Part shown: one piece after another, positions 1 to 7,082 of the stretch
How positions within the stretch are numbered: position 1 is the stretch's first letter
How the letters are laid out: every line of letters begins with the position of its first letter
Source: Acidianus hospitalis
GTDB lineage: Archaea > Thermoproteota > Thermoprotei_A > Sulfolobales > Sulfolobaceae
Direction: 5' to 3'
Assembly: GCA_003086435.1 (NCBI GenBank)
Contig: QEFD01000192.1
Span: 1 to 23,294, forward strand
DNA: 23,294 nt
Made by a program: the position numbers and the translations under genes
The notes under the pieces: generated by a model
Databases searched by the model: none
What the model was told of the DNA's origin: nothing
What the model saw: only the letters and a program-made list of their open reading frames with translations

Positions 1-519
1 ATTAGAGGAATGAAACAACTAAGAGAAGTAGCTAAAGACAAAATTCTCTTAGCAGATACAAAGACAGCTGACGCTGGAGACGTAGAAGTCGAAATTGCTA
101 AATTGGGCAACGCAGATATAATGACTGTTTTGGGAATAATGAGCGATTCTACAATAAAATCTGCAGTAGATAAGGCAAAAGAACTAGGAATAGTAGTCCA
201 AGCTGATTTAATTAATGTTAATGATCCAGTAAGGAGGGCAAAAAGATTAAAGGAATTAGGAGTTGATATAATAGGTTTGCACGTGGGATTAGACGTTCAA
301 AAAGAACGTGGAATTACAGTAACCTCTTTAAAGAATGAAATTAAGCAAATCTCAGAGTTCTCACTGGTATCAGTTGCTGGAGGATTAAACGAGAAGAACA
401 TTGTAGATCTCTTAGATTTACCTATAAACATTTATGTGGTAGGAGGGGCAATAACTAGGAGTAGTGATCCATTACTTGTTACGAAACGTTTAATTAATAT
501 AATAGGAGGACATAAATAA
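1..519 (+). CDS. 3-hexulose-6-phosphate synthase, 5'-partial (OMP decarboxylase superfamily)
   Basis: The reading frame is open from base 1 (Ile-Arg-Gly before the first Met), so the N-terminal part of a roughly 210-residue TIM-barrel protein lies outside the window. The visible 172 residues carry the signature DTKTADAG, with the Asp-x-Lys-x-x-Asp charged network of the OMP decarboxylase/HPS superfamily, then QADLINV, IGLHVG and a C-terminal VAGG...VVGGAIT phosphate-binding region. The family condenses formaldehyde with ribulose 5-phosphate. In archaea it is thought to run mainly in reverse, making ribulose 5-phosphate from fructose 6-phosphate together with 6-phospho-3-hexuloisomerase. The next gene follows after 15 bases on the same strand, suggesting co-transcription. 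HPS is preferred over KGPDC or OMPDC from motif resemblance only; the isomerase partner is not visible here. Confidence 0.85.
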   Translation: MRGMKQLREVAKDKILLADTKTADAGDVEVEIAKLGNADIMTVLGIMSDSTIKSAVDKAKELGIVVQADLINVNDPVRRAKRLKELGVDIIGLHVGLDVQKERGITVTSLKNEIKQISEFSLVSVAGGLNEKNIVDLLDLPINIYVVGGAITRSSDPLLVTKRLINIIGGHK

Positions 520-534
520 GATAGGGGATTAAGT

Positions 535-1020
535 TTGTCACAGCCTGGACAGACAAAAACTAAGGAATTAAAAACAATTACTAAGCAAGTAATTACTCCA
601 TCTGTTTTAAAAGAAGATAAGAAAAAAGTACAATTGATGTATATAATAAAATTATTTGGAGGAATATCTGAAAGGGCTTTGATAACTTTACTATACGAGG
701 CCTCGCAAAAAGGTTTAGATTTAGGCTATAAATTCAATGTAATTGGAAATAATGTGTTCAGTCCAATGATAAAGGAAGACCTTACTTCGTTGCTTTATTT
801 AGGGCTAATTGAAAGTGACCCAGTAAATAAAAAACTAAAATTATCAACTAACGGAGAAGAAGCTCTAGAAGAGAATCAAGCTGTAATTGATGATAATTTC
901 AAAAACCAGTTAAATCAGATCTTATCAGAGATAAAGTCTAAGATAGTAGCTATTGATGAAGAATATACATTAAAACTAAAAAACGCCAACAGAGGATATA
1001 GTAGAGGAAGAAGATATTAG
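535..1020 (+). CDS. Conserved hypothetical protein, winged-helix-like
   Basis: A 161-residue protein starting at TTG, with a purine-rich GGGGAT at 524-529 as a plausible ribosome-binding site. I do not recognise a named family. The N-terminus (about residues 1-28) is polar and lysine-rich. Residues 30-105 are helical and end in a short segment reading LLYLGLIESDPVNKKLKLSTNGEEAL, which has the look of the wing of a winged-helix domain (a 'short helix, strand, turn, strand' with an S-T-N-G-E-E-A ending common in PadR/MarR-like folds). Residues 110-150 are strongly helical and may form a coiled coil. The C-terminus is a basic RGYSRGRRY tail that could touch nucleic acid. It follows the HPS gene by 15 bases and is probably co-transcribed. 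A regulatory role is inference; it could equally be a structural or adaptor protein. Confidence 0.7.
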   Translation: MSQPGQTKTKELKTITKQVITPSVLKEDKKKVQLMYIIKLFGGISERALITLLYEASQKGLDLGYKFNVIGNNVFSPMIKEDLTSLLYLGLIESDPVNKKLKLSTNGEEALEENQAVIDDNFKNQLNQILSEIKSKIVAIDEEYTLKLKNANRGYSRGRRY

Positions 1021-1052
1021 ATATATAAAAATGAACAATTTCGCTTATTTTA

Positions 1053-1080
1053 CTTATTTTTAATTAAACTATATTTTTAA
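1053..1080 (+). terminator. T-rich termination region between convergent genes
   Basis: The 66-base gap between two converging genes contains two T-rich tracts (around 1055-1063 and 1072-1078) just after the stop codon at 1020. T-runs without a strong hairpin are the usual intrinsic termination signal in Sulfolobales. Confidence 0.4.
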
Positions 1081-1086
1081 TAAAAT

Positions 1087-1512
1087 TTACATTGTAGTGA
1101 AAGTTATTCTTCTACTATTCTGATTCTGCTGTTCATCAAACAATGGCCTAGACCAAATTAATGGATCTAGTTTACCTTCCTTTCCTAGTTTGCTTATTAG
1201 ATCACGTGCTTCACTGGTGTGTCTAATATCTAACTCCAGTAGCTGTTCTAATATACTCCAGCTAGTTCTTTTTACATCTTCCAGCATTTCTTTAGGCATG
1301 TGTTTTATTATCATTGGATCTTGTAACCATTGATCAAACGCTTTTATAGTTCTCATCATGTGCTGAAAAGCTACTCTAGAAGCTAAGATTAGGTCTAACC
1401 TATCCATGTCTTTATCATTTTCATTCTTTTCCATATCTTTTATAGTTGCGAGTAAGCTCTTCTGCATCTTTATCCATTCGTCTAAATTAGATAGAAATGA
1501 ACTTTCCAACAT
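1087..1512 (-). CDS. DUF2153-like hypothetical protein
   Basis: A 141-residue, mostly alpha-helical soluble protein. Helices cover about residues 5-30, 38-65 and 75-110. The segment [25 protein letters not shown] resembles my recollection of the archaeal DUF2153 family, which has about this length and no known function. No catalytic or metal-binding motif is visible, and the last 15 residues are polar and probably disordered. It lies 38 bases downstream of the Trm112-like gene on the same strand, with only a weak TATA candidate of its own, so it is probably the last gene of the glmM-trm112 transcription unit. The family assignment is from memory of sequence character, not a search. Confidence 0.6.
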   Translation of the reverse strand: MLESSFLSNLDEWIKMQKSLLATIKDMEKNENDKDMDRLDLILASRVAFQHMMRTIKAFDQWLQDPMIIKHMPKEMLEDVKRTSWSILEQLLELDIRHTSEARDLISKLGKEGKLDPLIWSRPLFDEQQNQNSRRITFTTM

Positions 1513-1550
1513 TTACACCAAAAATACATTTGTAAACCGGATTAATAAGC

Positions 1551-1940
1551 TCATTTTAAACTCGATAGATTAAATGGAACGCCGTTCTCTATAATGTAAG
1601 ATGGTATCTTATCTTTACTCTTCTCAAGGAATTTTAAATCTTCCTCTTTCTTTCTTAACTTATCTGGTAGCATTCTGGGTATTTCGTCTATAATTGGATA
1701 CCATCTTTTACATTCTGGGCAGTAAAGTACACCTTCCTCTATTTCATATGTTATGCACTCATCACAAGGAGGGTTTTCGACGTTCTTAACTTCAGAATTC
1801 TTATATGCACAATAAAGTTCGCACAAAGGCTTTTTCTCATCAGTAGTTCTCTCGACTTTTTTCTGAGAAATTACTATAAGTTGTAGAGGAAAATGCTTGC
1901 ACATGGGACAAGCTAATATATCCATTAGCCTATATTTCAT
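1551..1940 (-). CDS. Trm112-like zinc-binding protein
   Basis: 129 residues. The N-terminus [14 protein letters not shown] holds a CxxC (C11, C14), and the second half has CDEC and then [19 protein letters not shown]. This is the zinc-finger plus 'W-Y-P-I-x-D-x-I-P-x-M-L-P' signature of the Trm112/YcaR family (UPF0434-like). Archaeal and eukaryotic Trm112 is a small activating partner for several SAM-dependent methyltransferases that modify tRNA, rRNA or release factor. The middle insert (about residues 25-60) has extra cysteines (CELYC, C57) and is longer than in bacterial YcaR. Its start overlaps the last four bases of the phosphoglucosamine mutase gene (ATGA-type overlap), so translation is probably coupled. 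No methyltransferase partner gene is visible in the window. Confidence 0.8.
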   Translation of the reverse strand: MKYRLMDILACPMCKHFPLQLIVISQKKVERTTDEKKPLCELYCAYKNSEVKNVENPPCDECITYEIEEGVLYCPECKRWYPIIDEIPRMLPDKLRKKEEDLKFLEKSKDKIPSYIIENGVPFNLSSLK

Positions 1941-3301
1941 ACTAAACTACCTACCAGCTTTACTAACTCATTTGCAAGATTTTCTGCTTTTTCCTTATCT
2001 TTAGCCTCAACCATTACCCTTATTATAGGCTCAGTACCACTCTTTCTAACTAAGAACCAATAGTCCGGTGTAATTATCTTCACACCATCTATAGTTATGA
2101 TATTACCCTGAGAGTATGTAGACTTTACTGTTTCGTATATTTTCTCAACGTCCGTGTTTTTATTTATGTAAACCTTAGTTTTTACTGTATAATACTTTGG
2201 TAATGTATCAAAAAGTTCTGCAGAAGAGATATTTTCAGATGCAAGCATTTCAAGCATTAAAGCAAAAGACATTGCGCCATCTCTAACATACTGATGAAGA
2301 GGGAAAATGAAGCCTCCGTTTTCCTCAAAGCCAGCAATTCCCTTCTCTTCCATTAATTTATGAGCAATATCAACACTACCAACTTTAGTCCAAACAACCT
2401 CTATATTGTATTTCTTAAGATAATCTTGAACTAGGACAGAACTGGAGACTGCAGTAAATATTCTTCTAGGAAAGCTACTTTCCTTTGTTGAAGCCCAATA
2501 AGATAATAATGCACCGCTCCTATCGCCCCACTGCACTCTTCCCTGCGAATCTATAAATATTGCTCTGTCTGCATCACCATCGTGAGCTACACCTAAATCA
2601 ACTTTAAGCTCTTTAGCAATCTCCGCAGTATCCTTTAGGCTGTCAAAAGTGGGTTCCGGAGTCCTTGCAGGGAATAAAGGATCTAAGTTAGTATTTATAC
2701 CATATATTTTACAACCTAACTCCCTGGCAACGATAGGTGAAGTTATAGAACCTACGCTATTAGCACCATCGATTAATACTTTAAAGTTCTTCTTCCTTAT
2801 TTTCTCTACGTCAACATGACTTAAAATACCTTTAACGTAATTATCTATAACTCTATCCTCCTTTTTTACGTCGTAAGTTAAAGCCTTCCAGTCCTCGGAA
2901 TAAAACTTTCCGGAAAAATAAATATCCTCAATCTCGTTCTCCTTATCTCTAGAAATCTCAACGCCATCCTTATCTATCACTTTTATTCCGTTATATTCCG
3001 CAGGGTTATGACTAGCAGTAATAATTACTCCAGCATCATAACCTAAAGTCTTTACAGCATATTGTAAGGCAGGAGTAGGTGCGAAGCCTCCTTCATAAAC
3101 CTTAACTCCAGCACTTAATAAACCGCTCTCCACAGCTCTAGTATACATATCTCCACCAGCTCTAGCATCTCTTCCTATCAGTATTGTTGATCCTTTACCA
3201 AAAAACGTTCCAATAGCTTGCCCTAGCTTTTGAGCTAATTCTATTGTTAGCTCTTTATTTATAGTACCTCTCACTCCGTCTGTTCCGAAAAGTTTACCCA
3301 T
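1937..3301 (-). CDS. glmM: Phosphoglucosamine mutase / phosphohexomutase
   Basis: 454 residues, full length for the alpha-D-phosphohexomutase family. The four domains are recognisable: catalytic ITASHNP with the phosphoserine at about S97, preceded by GRDARAGG; the Mg-binding DGDADR loop at about 241-246; the sugar-binding FEENGGFIF loop in domain 3; and the phosphate-binding RKSGTEP loop near the C-terminus. The enzyme interconverts glucosamine 6-phosphate and glucosamine 1-phosphate on the route to UDP-GlcNAc. Many archaeal members also accept glucose or mannose phosphates, so the exact substrate is uncertain. The N-terminus [12 protein letters not shown] is typical of GlmM and fixes the start. 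A TATA-like CTTAAATT (3323-3330, minus strand) sits 22-29 bases upstream of the ATG, suggesting a leaderless mRNA. It overlaps the downstream Trm112-like gene by 4 bases. Confidence 0.9.
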   Translation of the reverse strand: MGKLFGTDGVRGTINKELTIELAQKLGQAIGTFFGKGSTILIGRDARAGGDMYTRAVESGLLSAGVKVYEGGFAPTPALQYAVKTLGYDAGVIITASHNPAEYNGIKVIDKDGVEISRDKENEIEDIYFSGKFYSEDWKALTYDVKKEDRVIDNYVKGILSHVDVEKIRKKNFKVLIDGANSVGSITSPIVARELGCKIYGINTNLDPLFPARTPEPTFDSLKDTAEIAKELKVDLGVAHDGDADRAIFIDSQGRVQWGDRSGALLSYWASTKESSFPRRIFTAVSSSVLVQDYLKKYNIEVVWTKVGSVDIAHKLMEEKGIAGFEENGGFIFPLHQYVRDGAMSFALMLEMLASENISSAELFDTLPKYYTVKTKVYINKNTDVEKIYETVKSTYSQGNIITIDGVKIITPDYWFLVRKSGTEPIIRVMVEAKDKEKAENLANELVKLVGSLV

Positions 3302-3322
3302 AATATATAATTTTGAAGATTC

Positions 3323-3330
3323 AATTTAAG
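3323..3330 (-). promoter_or_regulatory. TATA box of glmM
   Basis: CTTAAATT on the minus strand, 22-29 bases before the glmM ATG at 3301, the spacing for a leaderless archaeal transcript. It begins directly after the candidate sRNA that ends near 3332. Confidence 0.5.
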
Positions 3331-3331
3331 A

Positions 3332-3385
3332 TTTCAGCATTTCCAGCGGTAATCATAATTTCATTCGACCCTCTTCTCATCACAA
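3332..3385 (-). ncRNA. Candidate C/D-box 2'-O-methylation guide sRNA
   Basis: Read on the minus strand, this intergenic segment has the full archaeal C/D sRNA layout: box C GTGATGA (3377-3383, exact consensus RUGAUGA), a 12-nt guide (3365-3376), D'-like ATGA (3361-3364, one change from CTGA), a 4-nt spacer (3357-3360), C'-like ATGATTA (3350-3356), a second 12-nt guide (3338-3349) and box D CTGA (3334-3337, exact). C to D spans 50 nt, and a minimal UU:AA pair flanks the terminal k-turn. Two exact 12-nt guides are what the archaeal L7Ae/Nop5/fibrillarin particle needs. By the D+5 rule the D guide would methylate the U at position 5 of CAUUUCCAGCGG, and the D' guide the C at position 5 of UCGACCCUCUUC. 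Targets were not identified. The gene starts 12 bases after the initiator tRNA, so it may be processed from a tRNA-sRNA precursor. Confidence 0.6.
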
Positions 3386-3394
3386 AAAGTGAGG

Positions 3395-3469
3395 TAGCGG
3401 CGCCTGGATTTGAACCAGGGACCTCAGGGTTATGAGCCCTGCGGCCTTACCAGGCTGGCCTACGCCGCT
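3395..3469 (-). tRNA. Initiator tRNA-Met (CAT)
   Basis: The minus strand folds as a complete cloverleaf with no intron: acceptor AGCGGCG/CGCCGCT, D stem GGCC/GGCC, anticodon stem CAGGG/CCCTG around loop CTCATAA (anticodon CAT), and T stem CCTGG/CCAGG with loop TTCAAAT. Discriminator A73 is followed by CCT, so CCA is not encoded. Two features mark it as the initiator rather than elongator Met or Ile2: the A1:U72 pair closing the acceptor stem, and three consecutive G:C pairs (GGG/CCC) at the base of the anticodon stem. Both are established identity elements of archaeal initiator tRNA. Confidence 0.93.
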
Positions 3470-3492
3470 GAGTACATTTTATACTTTGATCG

Positions 3493-3502
3493 CTATAAAA
3501 TT
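3493..3502 (-). promoter_or_regulatory. TATA box of the initiator tRNA
   Basis: AATTTTATAG on the minus strand, centred about 28 bases upstream of the mature tRNA 5' end. The remaining 140 bases up to the next gene hold no ORF or RNA that I can support. Confidence 0.55.
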
Positions 3503-3599
3503 TTCTCGTTTATTCTTGGGAATAGCAAGATAAGATTAATTCGCTAGTTAGGTCTTACATTTGGGATTCCTAAAATTTTCCTAGAACTCTCCTTAGTAT

Positions 3600-3622
3600 T
3601 TTAAAATAAGATGATTATCTTA
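3600..3622 (-). terminator. Possible stem-loop terminator
   Basis: An inverted repeat TAAGAT-GATT-ATCTTA (3607-3622) lies 21 bases after the stop codon of the minus-strand gene at 3643. On that strand it is followed by ATTTTAAAA. A short stem plus T-rich tail in this place suggests termination; the stem is weak at high temperature. Confidence 0.35.
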
Positions 3623-3642
3623 ACAACACTGGAAAGAGAAAA

Positions 3643-4698
3643 CTACGTTAATTCTGCTTCATTTATAATTCCCATTTTCTTGAGTAAGTTAGCTAGATTT
3701 TCAGATTTATATTTCTCATTTCCCTTAATATTTTTAACAAGATCGATAAGGTATTTCTTTCTTTCTGCTAGATCATTTATAGTTAAGAGTCCTTTTCCAA
3801 GTAAGCTAATACTCTCCTCCCATAGTAATAATCTGTAATGCAAATCTTCAGTTGACAATAACTCCAAGAAATATTTTTTATCTATCGAAGGAGGAGATTC
3901 CTCTCCAAATACTATCCAAGAATTTATTCTAATGAATATATCGTTGCTAGTTAATAATTCAGGCAACTTATCTTTTAATATTTTATCCGCTAGAATATGA
4001 AGAGAGTTGAGCGACGTACAAATTTTCTGTCCAAATAATTTATTTAGAATTAAATCGTTGAGATAATATGACTTTTCTCTAACCACTTCTTTCCAAACAC
4101 GTTCTCTGATCTCTGGATCGTAAAGTAACTCGTAAAAGGCATTAATGATTTCCTGACCTAAAAACTTCTTAATGTCTACATCTTCTAAACGCTCAAGTTC
4201 CAAGTTCTCCCACACTTCTGCTCTAAAATTCTTATCTTCTGAGGTTAGAGCGGACTTTAAAATTTCTATTGCTTTTTCACATGAAACTTCATGGCCTTCG
4301 CACTTTCCATATACTTTGTGTAATAGTAAACTAACGAGGCCATTCAAAATCTCGTATATCTGCCTAGGGTTGTGAGTTTTTATTCTAACTTCCGCATATT
4401 GTAAGAACCTAAACCATTCTGGAGGTATACATTCTCTTTCGCAGTCACCTGCCATGTATTCACCAGTATGAAGCTTGTTAATTTCACAGATATCATTTAT
4501 TTGATCTTTATCCATATAAACGAATGCAAGATTTACTAATAGTTCTAAAAGTTGGTCAGTATTCTCACTGCCTCTAATCTCGTTTAGGTTGTCATGAGGG
4601 CTCACTATTATAAAATCTCCGAAGTCCCAAATATGAACTTTTGAGTTTTTGAACTTTTCAATGTGTAAATAACCGTCCTTATCAACATAACTTTCCAT
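3643..4698 (-). CDS. Hypothetical protein, all-helical, HEAT-repeat-like
   Basis: 351 residues, not recognised. The first 35 residues look like two or three beta strands (YLHIEKF, VHIWDFGDFIIVSP). The rest is a series of amphipathic helices with regular leucines and tryptophans, for example around IINAFYELLYDPEIRERVWKE and LLSTEDLHYRLLLWEES. This gives the impression of HEAT/ARM-type helical repeats. Cysteines cluster in the first half (C69, then CEREC near residue 85-89, and CEGHEVSC near 132-139) and could bind metal or form a disulfide. No signal peptide or membrane segment is seen. It is monocistronic: a TATA-like element at 4721-4730 lies 27 bases upstream of the ATG. A scaffold or protein-binding role would be a guess. 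Confidence 0.65.
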   Translation of the reverse strand: MESYVDKDGYLHIEKFKNSKVHIWDFGDFIIVSPHDNLNEIRGSENTDQLLELLVNLAFVYMDKDQINDICEINKLHTGEYMAGDCERECIPPEWFRFLQYAEVRIKTHNPRQIYEILNGLVSLLLHKVYGKCEGHEVSCEKAIEILKSALTSEDKNFRAEVWENLELERLEDVDIKKFLGQEIINAFYELLYDPEIRERVWKEVVREKSYYLNDLILNKLFGQKICTSLNSLHILADKILKDKLPELLTSNDIFIRINSWIVFGEESPPSIDKKYFLELLSTEDLHYRLLLWEESISLLGKGLLTINDLAERKKYLIDLVKNIKGNEKYKSENLANLLKKMGIINEAELT

Positions 4699-4720
4699 AG
4701 AATTTTAAATGAGTGAGGAG

Positions 4721-4732
4721 ATAATAAATATT
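4721..4732 (-). promoter_or_regulatory. TATA box of the 351-residue hypothetical gene
   Basis: AATATTTATTAT on the minus strand, centred about 28 bases before the ATG at 4698, consistent with a leaderless mRNA. Confidence 0.5.
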
Positions 4733-4817
4733 GACACTGTTGAGTAGTGTAAATTTTAACTTTCATAATTACCCCTGTTTCTTTTAATTTATCATTAAAT
4801 CCTTCTAAAGGACTAGA

Positions 4818-4849
4818 AATTCTTTTATATTAGATACTCTAAAAGAATT
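4818..4849. promoter_or_regulatory. Inverted repeat spanning the TATA box (operator candidate)
   Basis: A perfect 10-base inverted repeat, AATTCTTTTA (4818-4827) and TAAAAGAATT (4840-4849), is separated by 12 bases. The arm centres are 22 bases apart, about two helical turns. The left arm contains the start of the TATA box (TTTTATATTA, 4823-4832) of the gene whose ATG is at 4855, and the right arm ends 5 bases before that ATG. A dimeric repressor bound here would block TBP/TFB and the start site. Confidence 0.5.
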
Positions 4850-4854
4850 AGTAT

Positions 4855-6318
4855 ATGTCAGAATCTAGATCAATAATATTACAATCTGCATATGGTTCGA
4901 CTTCAATATCAGATTTTGCAAGTACAATAGGAGGTATAATAGGTGCAGCTTCTGCAATAATGCAATCAGTTGAAAATGCTGAGTGTGAGGCTAACGTTGA
5001 CGCTCTAAAATACTGTGACTCGTATAAACAGATGGCTACAAGCAATACCTACTATTCAATACTCCCGGCAATGATTGTCCCAGCAAGAATGTCAGCTCCC
5101 CCACCAACACTTACAATAATGGACTTCGTTAGACATGGCATATTAGTTAAAACGTCATATAAGGACGTATACGTGTATATAGGAGGAATCTCAAAGGATT
5201 GGCGTGGAAAAGTAAGTAGGTTAACAGTTTATCAAGGAGGAGCAAGCTTCACATTCAGTGGTAATCTAGACACTCTAAAATCTCTTACGGTGGAAAATTT
5301 TCCAATAGCAATGATTCCACTATATGGAAGTACAACGTCTGAGTTTGTTAACCCGCCATGCCCTAAGTGTAGGTTAACTAAAAAGCAAGCTGACATTAAT
5401 GCTATGACTAAAGTAATTACGGAACAAGTAGGTGGGTCGTTTTCTGACTTCCTTTTAATGCTAGCTAAGGGCTTAAAATCCGCTTCACCAGTCACTGTTG
5501 CTATAATACCTAACTACGTACCTTATATACTTAAACGTATTTACGAAGACACGCTGGGATATAATCAAATAATACCAATATTCAAATCTTCTGATGGTCA
5601 ATATTATATAAGAGGTGCTATACATAATGAGCTAAAAGCAATTTCTAGTCAATTTCCTGTTTTTAATTTTGCAGTTTCCTTTGGTTTGGGTTCTCTTTCT
5701 CAGTATGAGGGTTTGTATGGTGTTACAATATTTGGTAATGGCCTTTATTCCAGCTTATGCAGTGTTACTAATCCTATTCTTAATAACGTTACCGGTAATT
5801 TGAGGCTTGCTTTAATGGGGGAGACTCCTTTAATTTTCGGCACTCCAATATTTGATGATGGCGTTTGTACTACTTATTGTACTGGTAGTTATAATCTAGA
5901 AGGATTTCTTTCTCCTTCGAGTCCAGCATCTGCAGTTGGTAGTGTTGCCGGTACTATTCTTCAGTTGTCTTTGGTTACTCCTCCGCCTAATTCTTATAGT
6001 ATTCAGGATTTGGAGGCTTATGCTCAGTGGTTAGGAATCGTTGAGAATTTTAGGAAGTTACTTTCCGTCGTAATTAAGGTTTCTGCTGTTGTCTCTGCTC
6101 TAGTTAGTGTCTATAATATGGAGGAGGAAGTTGCTGAGGACATTATTAATTCTTTGGATTGGTTGGGTAAGCTCTTTGAGAATGACGTTGATACTATTGC
6201 TAGGAAGATATATGATGAGGTAAACTCCGGTAATCATGACGAGTCTTCTCACACTAATGACGAAGGAAGGGAGCTTCACAACGCTTACATGTGCGCAAGA
6301 TTCGGAATATGCGGATAG
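4855..6318 (+). CDS. Hypothetical protein with paired cysteines and mosaic codon usage
   Basis: 487 residues, not recognised. A small-residue hydrophobic stretch (about residues 18-38, TIGGIIGAASAIM) lies near the N-terminus without a preceding basic signal-peptide region. A second, more convincing hydrophobic helix (about 405-424, LLSVVIKVSAVVSALVSVY) lies near the C-terminus. The middle is rich in Gly, Ser, Thr and aromatic residues with many short beta-like segments. Ten cysteines fall in close pairs: C43/C54, CPKC (168-171), CTTYC and CARFGIC at the C-terminus, suggesting disulfides or metal sites. A TATA box 28 bases upstream gives a leaderless start, overlaid by a 10-base inverted repeat. 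From about 5640 to 6230 codons switch from mainly A-ending to mainly T/G-ending (Leu TTG and CTT, Val GTT, Gly GGT), then return. A viral, plasmid or surface-related origin is possible but unproven. Confidence 0.7.
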   Translation: MSESRSIILQSAYGSTSISDFASTIGGIIGAASAIMQSVENAECEANVDALKYCDSYKQMATSNTYYSILPAMIVPARMSAPPPTLTIMDFVRHGILVKTSYKDVYVYIGGISKDWRGKVSRLTVYQGGASFTFSGNLDTLKSLTVENFPIAMIPLYGSTTSEFVNPPCPKCRLTKKQADINAMTKVITEQVGGSFSDFLLMLAKGLKSASPVTVAIIPNYVPYILKRIYEDTLGYNQIIPIFKSSDGQYYIRGAIHNELKAISSQFPVFNFAVSFGLGSLSQYEGLYGVTIFGNGLYSSLCSVTNPILNNVTGNLRLALMGETPLIFGTPIFDDGVCTTYCTGSYNLEGFLSPSSPASAVGSVAGTILQLSLVTPPPNSYSIQDLEAYAQWLGIVENFRKLLSVVIKVSAVVSALVSVYNMEEEVAEDIINSLDWLGKLFENDVDTIARKIYDEVNSGNHDESSHTNDEGRELHNAYMCARFGICG

Positions 6319-6467
6319 TATTAAAATTTGCTTTACAGAAATATTAAATGTTAGATATCGTAAATAATTATTTTTAATTAGATATGCATTTTAATATTAA
6401 ACATGTGTATAAAACAAGTTCAGACATTAATGATTCAAAACCATCTAACCTAAACGTTATCAAATAG

Positions 6468-6476
6468 CTTTTTAAG
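6468..6476 (+). promoter_or_regulatory. TATA box of the L7Ae gene
   Basis: CTTTTTAAG in the centre of a TAGCTT/AAGCTA palindrome (6465-6479). Start of transcription is expected near 6500, giving a leader of about 29 bases. Just downstream is another inverted repeat, AATGAA-TCTCA-TTCATT (6479-6495). The rest of the 210-base gap before it (6319-6464) is AT-rich and holds nothing I can support. Confidence 0.5.
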
Positions 6477-6511
6477 CTAATGAATCTCATTCATTTTTGC
6501 GTGACGAAATA

Positions 6512-6520
6512 AGGAGGAGG
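6512..6520 (+). promoter_or_regulatory. Strong Shine-Dalgarno site of the L7Ae gene
   Basis: AGGAGGAGG ends 8 bases before the ATG at 6529. It is unusual among its neighbours, which are mostly leaderless, and shows this mRNA has a real 5' leader. An out-of-frame ATG at 6521 lies directly after it and is too close to be used. Confidence 0.7.
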
Positions 6521-6528
6521 ATGAACGT

Positions 6529-6909
6529 ATGTCCAAACCATCTTATGTAAAATTTGAAGTTCCACAAGATTTAGTAGATAAAGCTCTAGAAGTTCTTAAG
6601 AAAGCTAAAGAATCTGGAAAGATAAAGAAAGGAACTAACGAGACTACAAAAGCAGTAGAAAGAGGCCAAGCAAAATTAGTATACATTGCAGAGGATGTAC
6701 AACCAGAAGAGATAGTAGCTCATTTACCTGGATTGTGCGAAGAAAAGAAAGTTCCTTACATATACGTACCATCAAAGAAAGCTTTAGGCGAAGCATGCGG
6801 ATTACAAGTTGCTGCAGCTTCTGCGGCTATTATAGATCCGGGAGAAGCAAAAGACGCATTAGACGAAGTCTTAAAGAAGTTACAAGAGATATCTGGTAAA
6901 TCCTCATAA
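6529..6909 (+). CDS. rpl7ae: 50S ribosomal protein L7Ae (k-turn binding protein)
   Basis: 126 residues, the normal length for archaeal L7Ae. Diagnostic segments: [16 protein letters not shown] (about 36-51), the RNA-contacting N-E-x-x-K motif; [42 protein letters not shown]; and the hydrophobic loop AAASAAII that packs on the k-turn bulge. L7Ae binds kink-turns in 23S rRNA and is the core protein of C/D and H/ACA sRNPs and of archaeal RNase P. It is monocistronic with its own promoter and a strong Shine-Dalgarno site, fitting high expression. Its leader holds paired UGA motifs that might form a k-turn for autoregulation. A T-rich terminator follows. The candidate C/D sRNA about 3 kb upstream would be a ligand. 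Confidence 0.95.
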   Translation: MSKPSYVKFEVPQDLVDKALEVLKKAKESGKIKKGTNETTKAVERGQAKLVYIAEDVQPEEIVAHLPGLCEEKKVPYIYVPSKKALGEACGLQVAAASAAIIDPGEAKDALDEVLKKLQEISGKSS

Positions 6910-6916
6910 TACTATT

Positions 6917-6931
6917 TAGTTTTTATTTTTA
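6917..6931 (+). terminator. T-rich terminator after L7Ae
   Basis: A tract of T interrupted by single other bases (TTTTTATTTTT core at 6920-6930) lies about 10 bases after the L7Ae stop codon, as expected for T-run termination in Sulfolobales. Confidence 0.5.
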
Positions 6932-7052
6932 GATATTCATAAACTTATTTTATTTATAGGTCATTCTTTTCAATTGTATCTAAAATTTGTGCTAGATACG
7001 TGATTGATGATTAAGTAGTTCAAATTATCCTTTGACAAGAGTGAGCAAAAAC

Positions 7053-7060
7053 GTTATAAG
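7053..7060 (+). promoter_or_regulatory. TATA box of tRNA-Asn
   Basis: GTTATAAG centred about 27 bases upstream of the first base of the tRNA. Confidence 0.5.
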
Positions 7061-7082
7061 AAATAAGTTAATAGAATAAAAT

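Noticed and set aside
7005..7050. A second C/D-box-like motif (TTGATGA) upstream of tRNA-Asn
   Set aside because: Box C has the wrong first base, and no CTGA or C'/D' pair occurs at the required 12-nt spacings.
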